5,564 nt of DNA, from the NCBI GenBank assembly GCA_022600335.1, contig JAHZKN010000228.1:1-5564 (forward strand). Reading direction: 5' to 3'. The notes beneath the pieces are model-generated. The model made no database searches. It saw nothing but the letters and a program-made list of their open reading frames with translations, and was not told where the DNA came from. The stretch is from Alphaproteobacteria bacterium (GTDB lineage Bacteria > Pseudomonadota > Alphaproteobacteria > Rhizobiales > Hyphomicrobiaceae). Shown here in pieces: positions 1 to 5,564 of this stretch (the first letter of the stretch is position 1; each line of letters opens with the position of its first letter). The position numbers and the translations under genes were made by a program.

Positions 1-216
1 ATCATTGGCGATGAATTCTGCAAATAACGACAGAACAAAAAGAGCGAGAAAGATGATCAAGCTCCAATAGCCGCGCCGATTGGCCTTAAAATTGGTCCAC
101 CGCCTACGATTGATAGGCGATAACGTCATCCGCTCTTGCACACCCTTCGGCAAATAAGAGCGAACACCTGAAAACCACCCCGCCGCAGCGTCGGTCCGTG
201 ACATGGATTCAGCCAC
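1..216 (-). CDS. yejE: YejE, peptide ABC transporter inner-membrane permease (5' part only)
   Basis: This is the N-terminal 72 codons of the second permease subunit of a YejABEF-type peptide importer; the gene runs off the window at base 1. Seen: residues 33-50 (SPINRRRW, then NRRGYW) lead into a hydrophobic segment at about 51-69, ending in FIAND. This closely matches the start of E. coli YejE as I remember it (SPVNQARW, NRRGYW, first membrane helix, IAND). Start choice: GTG at 216 has a strong Shine-Dalgarno (GGGAGGT, 6 nt away) and lies 2 bp after the yejB stop. ATG at 204 is too far from that site, and ATG at 129 matches the E. coli start but has only a weak site (GAGCGG). With GTG the protein carries about 29 extra N-terminal residues, predicted cytoplasmic and without a signal peptide. 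Family knowledge: YejE pairs with YejB to form the membrane channel and contacts the ATPase YejF. Identity is secure; the exact start is less so. Confidence 0.93.
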   Translation of the reverse strand, partial: MAESMSRTDAAAGWFSGVRSYLPKGVQERMTLSPINRRRWTNFKANRRGYWSLIIFLALFVLSLFAEFIAND

Positions 217-218
217 AG

Positions 219-1337
219 CTACACCTCCCGGCTTTCAAAATCGATGCGCGGGTCAACCAGAGTGTAGACAAAGTCGGAAGCCAGATTCACAACCAGGCCA
301 AGCAATGAGAATATGTAGAGTGTTGCAAACACCACCGGGTAATCTCGATTGATAATCGATTCAAACGACAACAGCCCAATGCCATCAAGAGAGAAAATTG
401 TCTCAATCAACAATGATCCGGAGAAAAACGCTGAAATAAACGTCGCTGGAAATCCTGCGATAATCAAAAGCATGGCATTGCGGAATACATGTCCATAAAG
501 CACCTGGCGTTCTGAGAGACCCTTCGCACGCGCCGTCAACACATACTGCTTTCGAATTTCATCGAGGAAAGAGTTTTTGGTCAAGAATGCCATGGTCGTG
601 AACGCGCCAAGACCAAGTGCAATCAAGGGCAACGTAAGATGCCAGAAATAGTCGACGATTTTGCCAAGCATCGACAACTGATCAAAATTGTCCGACGTCA
701 ATCCGCGCGATGGAAACCACTGAAAGAAGGAAGAGCCAGCAAATAAAATCAACAGCAACACAGCAACCAAAAAGCCTGGCACTGCATAGCCAACAACCAA
801 CAGGCCACTTGTCCAGGTATCAAACGGCTCTCCATCTTGCACGGCCTTGCGTATCCCAAGGGGAATGGCGATCAAATAGGTGAGAAACGTCATCCACAAC
901 CCGAGAGAAACGGAGACCGGCAACTTTTCTTTGATCAAAGCCAGCACAGAGATGTCGCGGAAGTAGCTCGAACCAAAATCAAACACCAAGTAGTTCTTGA
1001 GCATCAAGAAAAAGCGCTCGTGGGCGGGCTTATCAAAGCCAAACTGTTTCTCAAGGCTCTTTATGAATTCAGGATCGAGACCTTGAGCGCCACGATATTT
1101 TGATGTCACAGCGTCAGCAGTGCCTTGTCCAAGCTTGGCTTGCCCGCTTTGGCCCATCCCATCACCACCGCCACCACCAATTCTCTGGGTGGCAGACACA
1201 TCGCTGCCTGTCAGGATGGAAATCATCCGTTCGACCGGGCCGCCTGGCGCAAATTGCACAACCGTAAAGCTGATCAACATAATGCCAAGCATCGTTGGAA
1301 TAATCAGCAATAGTCGCTTGATGAGATATGCAGCCAT
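219..1337 (-). CDS. yejB: YejB, peptide ABC transporter inner-membrane permease
   Basis: This is the first permease subunit of the YejABEF-type peptide importer, a BPD_transp_1 family inner-membrane protein. At 372 residues it is close to E. coli YejB (364 by memory). Seen: N-terminus MAAYLIKRLLLIIPT with a first helix at about 9-29, then the APGGPVE motif (30-36) and a periplasmic stretch containing five glycines (54-58). The YRGAQGLDPE and FGFDKPAHERF motifs follow. Further helices lie at about 141-162, 177-201, 230-254, 288-312 and 335-358. The coupling (EAA-type) loop is at 260-290 (TARAKGLSERQVLYGHVFRNA), which in this family docks on the ATPase. The C-terminus carries the typical YTLVDPRIDFE. 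The gene starts 19 bp after yejA2 and ends 2 bp before yejE. Its own ribosome binding site is poor (only GGG upstream), so translation probably depends on coupling to yejA2. No frameshift or missing motif was seen. Confidence 0.96.
   Translation of the reverse strand: MAAYLIKRLLLIIPTMLGIMLISFTVVQFAPGGPVERMISILTGSDVSATQRIGGGGGDGMGQSGQAKLGQGTADAVTSKYRGAQGLDPEFIKSLEKQFGFDKPAHERFFLMLKNYLVFDFGSSYFRDISVLALIKEKLPVSVSLGLWMTFLTYLIAIPLGIRKAVQDGEPFDTWTSGLLVVGYAVPGFLVAVLLLILFAGSSFFQWFPSRGLTSDNFDQLSMLGKIVDYFWHLTLPLIALGLGAFTTMAFLTKNSFLDEIRKQYVLTARAKGLSERQVLYGHVFRNAMLLIIAGFPATFISAFFSGSLLIETIFSLDGIGLLSFESIINRDYPVVFATLYIFSLLGLVVNLASDFVYTLVDPRIDFESREV
223..229 (-). promoter_or_regulatory. Ribosome binding site for yejE that favours the GTG start
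   Basis: On the minus strand this reads GGGAGGT, a near-perfect Shine-Dalgarno sequence lying inside the last codons of yejB and 6 nt before GTG at 216-214. It is the strongest ribosome binding site in the window. It supports GTG rather than the in-frame ATG 12 nt further on as the yejE start, and it implies tightly linked translation of yejB and yejE. Confidence 0.7.
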
Positions 1338-1356
1338 CGTGTTGCGTGCACCCGTT

Positions 1357-3330
1357 CTAGTTTTGCTTTAGCTTGGCAGCTTTTTCAGGATCAAACCACC
1401 AGGTATCTTCAATAGCGCGATTGTAATCTGGTTTCTTTGCCGGCCACGAGAAGCGATTCCAATGTGCTACGTTGTGCGACGCTTTATACCAATGCGGGAT
1501 CCAATAGTGCCCTGCTCGCAACACCCGATCAATGGCGCGCGCAGCCGTCACCAACTCCGCACGCGACTTCGCCGCCATCACTTTATCAACAAGCGCATCG
1601 ATAACCGGGTCTGCAATGCCTGCCAGGTTAAAGCTCCCGTCCGTTTTGGCAGCCCGTGCCCCCCAATAATTCTTGAGCTCGACACCGGGAGTGAGACGCA
1701 TGATATATCGTTGCGTTACAATATCGAAATCAAAAGATTTGACGCGCCTCTCGTACTGCGCCGGATCAACACGGCGAATCGTAGCTTTGATACCAAGTGC
1801 GCCAAGGTTTTTGATGTACGGGGCAATGATGCGCGAGAAACTAGAATCAAAGATGAGAAATTCTATATCCATGCGCTCGCCGGCCGCATTGCGCAAAATA
1901 TTCTCTGCTTGATTGGCACTCCCACTCCCAAACCAGCGGCAGAAAAATCCGCACGTTTCGTCTGATGTTTTGGCGTTTTCTTGGGTTAGCGTCCAACCCG
2001 CAGCTTTCAACAAACTGGACGCTTTTTGCAAGTTGGCGCGCAGGTCACTACGATCCTTGTTCACAGGCGGGACGTAGGGTTCGCCAAAAACAGAACCAGG
2101 AAGCTTGTCTCTAAACGGCTCAAGAAGCGCTAATTCTTCAGGCGACGGCGGGCCAGAAGCCTTCATTGGAGAATTTTCAAAAAAGCTCGCCGTCCTCTTG
2201 TAAAGGCCATAGAACAAGTTTTTATTCGACCATTCAAAGTCAAAGGCTAAATCCAGCGCTTGACGCACGCGCACATCCTTAAACTTGTCACGTCGTATGT
2301 TGATGAAAAACCCTTGCGCACCGGATGGGCTGGCATCCTTCAGCGTACTGCGAAGCAATCGCCCCTCCTTCACAGCTTGAATATCGTAGGCTGTTGCCCA
2401 GTCTTTTGAAGTAAACTCTTCGCGCAGGTCGTACGTACCGCTCTGCAAGTTTTGCAGTTCAGAGGTGCGATCGCGGTAATATTCGTATCGTATCGTATCA
2501 AAATTAAACCGGCCGCGGTTAACCGGCAGATCCTTGCCCCAATAGTCGGTACGGCGTGTGTAGGTCACAAAGGTTCCAGCTTTGAACCGCCCTATCTTAT
2601 AGGGGCCTGACCCCAAAGGGGGTTCGAGAGATGTTTTCGCGAAATCTACGCGACCATAATAGGCCTTTGACAGAATGGGCAGCACCGCGACTTCCATCGC
2701 CAAATCACGCGTAAGGTCGCCTTCGAACGTGTAACGTATCGTTGCCGGGTCAATTGCCTCAGCCTTAGTCACATCTTTCAATGCAAATCGGAACTGGGGG
2801 TGCCCCTTTTCTTTCAGTGTAACAAATGAAAAGGCAACATCCTCGGCTGTGACCGAACTTCCGTCTGCAAATTTGGCCTCTGGACGCAAATAAAATGTGA
2901 CCGACTTTTTGTCGTCAGCCAGCTCCGCTTCTTTCGCGACAAGACCATAAACAGCATCGGGCTCATCAAATGCCCGCACCATCAGCGAGTCAAATATCAG
3001 CCCTAACCCTTGGGCGGCGTCGCCCTTCAAAAGAAAATTATTAAAACTGTTATATGTTGTGCGGCCGCCGGTACCAATTTGCGAAAGACGGCCACCCTTT
3101 GGCGCATTTGGATTGACATAGTCAAAGTGTTTAAAGTCGCGACTATATTTCAGGTCTCCAAACGCCGAGAGACCATGCACACGCTCTGCAGCAGTTACTG
3201 CGACAGGTGCAAACACCGCACCGCAAACCACCGCAGCACATGCAAGACTCAGTGCAGCCCAACTGCGTCCCGTTGATTGAAGATGTCCCACTTGCGACCA
3301 TCGCAGCGGGCCCATCATAGCAGCGCTCAT
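1357..3330 (-). CDS. yejA2: YejA2, periplasmic peptide-binding protein (SBP family 5)
   Basis: This is the second of two tandem periplasmic receptors for the Yej peptide importer, 657 residues against about 604 for E. coli YejA. Seen: an unusually long positively charged lead of about 22 residues, a hydrophobic core (24-41) and a likely signal-peptidase I site near residues 47-49 (VTAA/ERVHG). Cys31 and Cys36 in the core do not form a lipobox. Mature-protein motifs are KYSRDFKHFDYVNPNAPKGG (61-80), LRPEAKFADGSSVTAEDVAFSF (148-169), LEPPLGSGPY (235-244), VNRGRFNFDTIRYEYYRD (270-287), RVRQALDLAFDFEW (354-367), CGFFC (460-464) and an aromatic-rich C-terminus with DTWWFDPEKAAKL. Several of these (DLREE, FDTIRYEYYRD, FDFEW) look closer to E. 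coli YejA than the YejA1 equivalents do. The start overlaps the yejA1 stop (ATGA); ATG codons at residues 5 and 6 are alternatives. The ligand cannot be inferred. The numeral follows gene order and is a convention. Confidence 0.93.
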   Translation of the reverse strand: MSAAMMGPLRWSQVGHLQSTGRSWAALSLACAAVVCGAVFAPVAVTAAERVHGLSAFGDLKYSRDFKHFDYVNPNAPKGGRLSQIGTGGRTTYNSFNNFLLKGDAAQGLGLIFDSLMVRAFDEPDAVYGLVAKEAELADDKKSVTFYLRPEAKFADGSSVTAEDVAFSFVTLKEKGHPQFRFALKDVTKAEAIDPATIRYTFEGDLTRDLAMEVAVLPILSKAYYGRVDFAKTSLEPPLGSGPYKIGRFKAGTFVTYTRRTDYWGKDLPVNRGRFNFDTIRYEYYRDRTSELQNLQSGTYDLREEFTSKDWATAYDIQAVKEGRLLRSTLKDASPSGAQGFFINIRRDKFKDVRVRQALDLAFDFEWSNKNLFYGLYKRTASFFENSPMKASGPPSPEELALLEPFRDKLPGSVFGEPYVPPVNKDRSDLRANLQKASSLLKAAGWTLTQENAKTSDETCGFFCRWFGSGSANQAENILRNAAGERMDIEFLIFDSSFSRIIAPYIKNLGALGIKATIRRVDPAQYERRVKSFDFDIVTQRYIMRLTPGVELKNYWGARAAKTDGSFNLAGIADPVIDALVDKVMAAKSRAELVTAARAIDRVLRAGHYWIPHWYKASHNVAHWNRFSWPAKKPDYNRAIEDTWWFDPEKAAKLKQN

Positions 3331-3344
3331 GGTTGATGACCCCC
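3327..3344 (-). promoter_or_regulatory. ATGA stop-start overlap coupling yejA1 to yejA2, with G-rich ribosome binding site
   Basis: The yejA2 ATG (3330-3328) and the yejA1 TGA (3329-3327) share two bases in the sequence ATGA. A GGGGG run at 3344-3340, inside the Gly codons near the yejA1 C-terminus, lies 9 nt upstream and is the only Shine-Dalgarno candidate. The geometry suggests translational coupling, so that the two receptors would be made in linked amounts. The overlap is seen directly; coupling is inferred. Confidence 0.65.
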
Positions 3345-5285
3345 GCCCAGCGCCTTTTGTTTTTCAGGATCAAGCCACCACACTTGTAGAAACGCTGGCG
3401 TTTGCTTAGGCAATTTTTCGGGGCGATCAAATTTATTCCAATATGCGACACGCTCAAACGGGTAATGCCATTGCGGCACAACATAATGATTCCAAAGCAG
3501 CACTCGGTCTAGTGCTCGTGTTGCGGCAACCAACTCAGCCCGGTCTTTTGAAAAGACTATCTTGTCGATCAATTTATCGACAGCCGGGTTTTTTATTCCG
3601 ATGGTATTTCGGCTACCCGGCACATCGGCTGATGCTGATCCCCAAAAATCTCGCTGCTCATTACCCGGTGACTCTGACTGAGAAAATGTATCAACAATGA
3701 TATCAAAATCATAGCTGCGCTGGCGTTGCTCGTACTGCGTTGGATCCACCACGCGCAGACTTGCTTTGACGCCTAGTTTTTTCAGATCCGCAACATACGG
3801 CAGAATAATTCTCTCGAACGCTGGCGAGGCGATCATGAACTCTGCCGCCAATTCTTCACCAGCCTTGTTTCTCAACACGCGTTCTTTTTTCTCAGAACCA
3901 AGTCCTACCAACTTGAGGGCCTTACAGAAAAATCCACAGTTTGGATCGGCAACCACTTTATCCGTTACGCTCCATCCGGCTTCCTTCAAGAGGTTGGAAG
4001 CGCTGCGCAAATTCTCCCGCATGTTCTGCGCTCCACCAACCGGGTTTTTAAATTCCGTTGTGAAGACCTCAGGCGGCACCTCATCTTTAATCTCTGACAG
4101 AAGCTCTAGCTCACGTCCCTCTGGCAGACCAGATGCTTTGAGTTCTGAATTGTCGAAGTAGCTGCCAACTCGGATGTACTGGTTATAAAGAATGTTCTTG
4201 TTGAGGGATTCAAAGTCAAACGCATAGTTGAAGGCCTGCCTGACCCGGTGATCTTTGAACTTTTCTCGCCGGGTATTGAAGACAAATGCCTGCATGGGGG
4301 CTACACGCTTGGTGGCAATTTCTTCTTTTTTGACCTTACCGGACTTAACCGCTGGAAAACCAAATTGCGTCGCCCATGCTTGAGATGTGTTCTCTACCCA
4401 ATAGTCCGCTTTTCCATTCTTGAATTCCTCAAAAGCACCTGTCCGATCTTTAAAATAGATGTACTTGATCGCGTCAAAATTCCATTGACCGCGCGAAACT
4501 GGCAAGTCTTTGGCCCAGTAGTCCGCGACGCGTTCATAGACAATTGTCTTTCCAATATCAAAACTCTTGACGCGGTAGGGACCTGACGTCAGTGGCGGCT
4601 CGGTCGTTGTTTTGGCCAGATCACGCTTTGTGCCATTCTTGCCGTTGGCCTGCCAATAATGCTTTGGCAGAATGTAGAGTTGGCCAAGAATCTGCGGCAG
4701 TTCGCGATTGCCCTTGCTATCAAAGGTAAACGTAACTTGATGATCGCCGGTCTTCTCCGCTTTGGTGACGTTCTTGTAGTATTTGCCAAAGTGGGGGTGC
4801 GCTTTCTTCAAGGTTTGCAAGCTAAAGATCACATCTTCTGGCGTGATCGGTTTACCATCATGAAACTTGGCCTCGGGACGCAAACCAAACGTGGCGGTTG
4901 AATAATCATCGGGAAATGAAACCCATTCCGCGACAAGGCCATATTCAGTTGAAGAATTATCTGGGCTTGTTGCCATCAAAGTGTCGTAGGTGAGCAGCAT
5001 GCCGGATGCTGCAATGCCCTTGATCGTGAACGGATTGAGATTATTGAAATCACCAACCGTGTTGATGCGCACGGTGCCACCTTTCGGTGCATCAGGATTG
5101 ACCCAGTCAAAATGTTTGAAGTCTGGCCCATACTTGGGCGTGCCGATCAATGACAGCGCATGATGGCGGGTCTCGGCACCCTGCGCCTGAACGGGGGCTG
5201 CAAAGACAGCTGAAACGACGACGGGCAGCGCACAAGACACAACCGCCGTCACACTATATCTCACAGCCTGAACCAGATTGCTCAT
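3327..5285 (-). CDS. yejA1: YejA1, periplasmic peptide-binding protein (SBP family 5)
   Basis: This is the first gene of the operon and the first of two tandem extracytoplasmic receptors, 652 residues. Seen: a signal peptide with hydrophobic core at about 11-30 and a probable signal-peptidase I site after VQA (residue 34; APVQA/QGAE). The one cysteine of the signal (Cys18) is not in a lipobox. Family 5 motifs run in order: KYGPDFKHFDWVNPDAPKGG (51-70), LRPEAKFHDGKPITPEDVIFS (135-155), EPPLTSGPY (229-237), YERVADYWAKDLPVSRGQWNFD (250-271), HRVRQAFNYAFDFE (346-359), CGFFC (450-454), VDPTQYEQR (513-521), a WNHYVVPQW stretch and QVWWLDPEK near the C-terminus. It matches YejA2 at 16 of 20 positions in the first motif and about half in the last 60 residues. 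ATG at 5285 has a modest ribosome binding site (TAAGG, 10 nt away). In this family the protein captures peptides and hands them to YejBE; the substrate here is unknown. Confidence 0.93.
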   Translation of the reverse strand: MSNLVQAVRYSVTAVVSCALPVVVSAVFAAPVQAQGAETRHHALSLIGTPKYGPDFKHFDWVNPDAPKGGTVRINTVGDFNNLNPFTIKGIAASGMLLTYDTLMATSPDNSSTEYGLVAEWVSFPDDYSTATFGLRPEAKFHDGKPITPEDVIFSLQTLKKAHPHFGKYYKNVTKAEKTGDHQVTFTFDSKGNRELPQILGQLYILPKHYWQANGKNGTKRDLAKTTTEPPLTSGPYRVKSFDIGKTIVYERVADYWAKDLPVSRGQWNFDAIKYIYFKDRTGAFEEFKNGKADYWVENTSQAWATQFGFPAVKSGKVKKEEIATKRVAPMQAFVFNTRREKFKDHRVRQAFNYAFDFESLNKNILYNQYIRVGSYFDNSELKASGLPEGRELELLSEIKDEVPPEVFTTEFKNPVGGAQNMRENLRSASNLLKEAGWSVTDKVVADPNCGFFCKALKLVGLGSEKKERVLRNKAGEELAAEFMIASPAFERIILPYVADLKKLGVKASLRVVDPTQYEQRQRSYDFDIIVDTFSQSESPGNEQRDFWGSASADVPGSRNTIGIKNPAVDKLIDKIVFSKDRAELVAATRALDRVLLWNHYVVPQWHYPFERVAYWNKFDRPEKLPKQTPAFLQVWWLDPEKQKALGGGHQP

Positions 5286-5451
5286 TCTCTATCAGCCTTA
5301 TTGTTTCATCTTTCCCTGAACGGCCTACGCACGTTCATGAGGACTGAAGGCCACTTGTGCCATACAACGCGACCCCACCTTGTGTTGGCAGGGTCGCAGA
5401 ACATCGGGCCATTTACGAGTTAACATGCTGTCATGGTCGACCGTGGCTCAT
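5286..5451 (-). other. Intergenic region upstream of the yej operon
   Basis: This 166-bp gap separates the cytochrome c stop from yejA1. It is the only noncoding stretch longer than 20 bp in the window, so any yej operon promoter in this window most likely lies here, unless transcription reads through from upstream. Besides the inverted repeat at 5369-5397 it holds an imperfect 14-bp palindrome around GTCGAC (5432-5445), a GTTAAC palindrome nearby, and a short GGCCT/AGGCC repeat (5322-5326 with 5348-5352). I could not find a convincing -35/-10 pair, a riboswitch fold or a small open reading frame with a good start. Confidence 0.5.
5369..5397 (-). terminator. Inverted repeat after the cytochrome c gene, possible weak terminator
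   Basis: A perfect 7-bp inverted repeat (GCGACCC and GGGTCGC) flanks a 15-nt loop, and two more G-C pairs are possible inside the loop across a small internal mismatch. It lies about 55 nt after the cytochrome c stop and about 84 nt before yejA1, on the same strand as both. In the reading direction the stem is followed by GTTGTATGG, not a run of T, so it lacks the classical intrinsic-terminator tail. It could be a weak terminator, an mRNA-stabilising hairpin or an operator. Confidence 0.4.
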
Positions 5452-5564
5452 CTAATCCGCCAAGGTTTTGATATAAGCCAACAAATCAGCCCGCTTTTTG
5501 TCATTTGAAAGCCCAGGGAAAATCATTTTTGTGCCCGGAACTGCTTTCTTCGGACTGGCGATGA
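5452..5564 (-). CDS. Class I c-type cytochrome, C-terminal fragment
   Basis: These are the last 36 codons plus a TAG stop of a gene that enters from beyond the right edge. The visible protein, after two edge bases, begins IASPKKAVPGTKMIFPGL and ends with RADLLAYIKTLAD. The GTKMxFPG motif contains the methionine (codon 5526-5524) that in mitochondrial-type cytochromes c is the distal haem-iron ligand, and the RADLLAYIKTL helix is the conserved C-terminal helix that packs against the N-terminal one. Family role: a periplasmic or membrane-anchored electron carrier between the bc1 complex and terminal oxidases. The haem-attachment CxxCH motif and any signal or membrane anchor lie outside the window, so a soluble c2/c550 type cannot be told from a membrane-anchored CycM type. 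It is on the same strand as the yej genes, 166 bp upstream; no functional link is evident. Confidence 0.88.
   Translation of the reverse strand, partial: IASPKKAVPGTKMIFPGLSNDKKRADLLAYIKTLAD

Noticed and set aside
837..1371. Several plus-strand open frames opposite yejB
   Set aside because: They are composition shadows of the yejB coding strand. The Pro-rich one mirrors the glycine codons of the YejB loop.
1462..1965. 167-codon open frame on the plus strand opposite yejA2
   Set aside because: It is antisense to conserved coding sequence, has no convincing ribosome binding site or recognisable motif, and is explained as a shadow of yejA2.
2503..2525. Palindromic GC-rich stretch containing CCGCGG and GGTTAACC
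   Set aside because: It encodes the conserved LPVNRGRFNF segment of YejA2, so codon constraint explains it; no second copy was found elsewhere in the window.
3143..3484. 113-codon open frame on the minus strand across the yejA1/yejA2 junction, with many cysteines
   Set aside because: It lies in another frame inside two secure genes. Its cysteine-rich composition comes from reading the Ala/Val-rich signal-peptide region of yejA2 out of frame, and no family resemblance was seen.
5322..5352. GGCCT/AGGCC inverted repeat upstream of yejA1
   Set aside because: Only 5 bp of stem with a 21-nt loop is expected by chance in a region this size; it was not treated as a regulatory hairpin.
5432..5445. 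Imperfect palindrome CATGGTCGACCGTG just after the cytochrome c stop
   Set aside because: It is a short, loop-less symmetry with one mismatch and no T-tract, so it is not a terminator. As an operator it would be a guess without a second site.
1..5564. Search for an undescribed system (mobile element, CRISPR, defence genes, retron, toxin-antitoxin)
   Set aside because: The window is filled by one conserved transporter operon and a cytochrome fragment. No direct repeats, transposase or integrase motifs, tRNA-like folds or unexplained long noncoding stretches were seen.

Overview
The window reads almost entirely on the minus strand and looks like a piece of an alphaproteobacterial chromosome, most likely Hyphomicrobiales (rhizobia, Brucella and relatives). 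I infer this from the two-receptor yejA1-yejA2-yejB-yejE gene order, which I know from that group, and from the C-terminus of a small alphaproteobacterial-type class I cytochrome c next to it. Base composition is near half GC by eye and does not change visibly along the window, so nothing suggests recent transfer.

Layout in the direction of transcription (right to left). At 5564-5452 is the 3' end of a cytochrome c gene. A 166-bp intergenic gap (5451-5286) follows; it holds one clear inverted repeat (5369-5397), possibly a weak terminator, and must hold the operon promoter if there is one, but I could not identify promoter boxes. Then come yejA1 (5285-3327), yejA2 (3330-1357, overlapping yejA1 by ATGA), yejB (1337-219, 19 bp after yejA2) and the 5' part of yejE (216 to the window edge, 2 bp after yejB). 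The rest of yejE, and the expected ATPase gene yejF, would lie beyond base 1.

Together these genes encode most of a YejABEF-type ABC importer for peptides: two secreted periplasmic substrate-binding proteins (SBP family 5) and two inner-membrane permease subunits. Known relatives import peptides such as microcin C in Escherichia coli, affect antimicrobial-peptide resistance in Brucella and Sinorhizobium, and take up cell-wall muropeptides in Agrobacterium. Which substrate applies here cannot be read from the sequence.

I found no mobile element, CRISPR array, RNA gene or undescribed system. Coding regions cover about 97% of the window. The points most worth a second look are the diverged tandem receptors, a CGFFC-containing insertion that both receptors share and that E. 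coli YejA seems to lack, and an N-terminal extension of YejE that depends on a GTG start.
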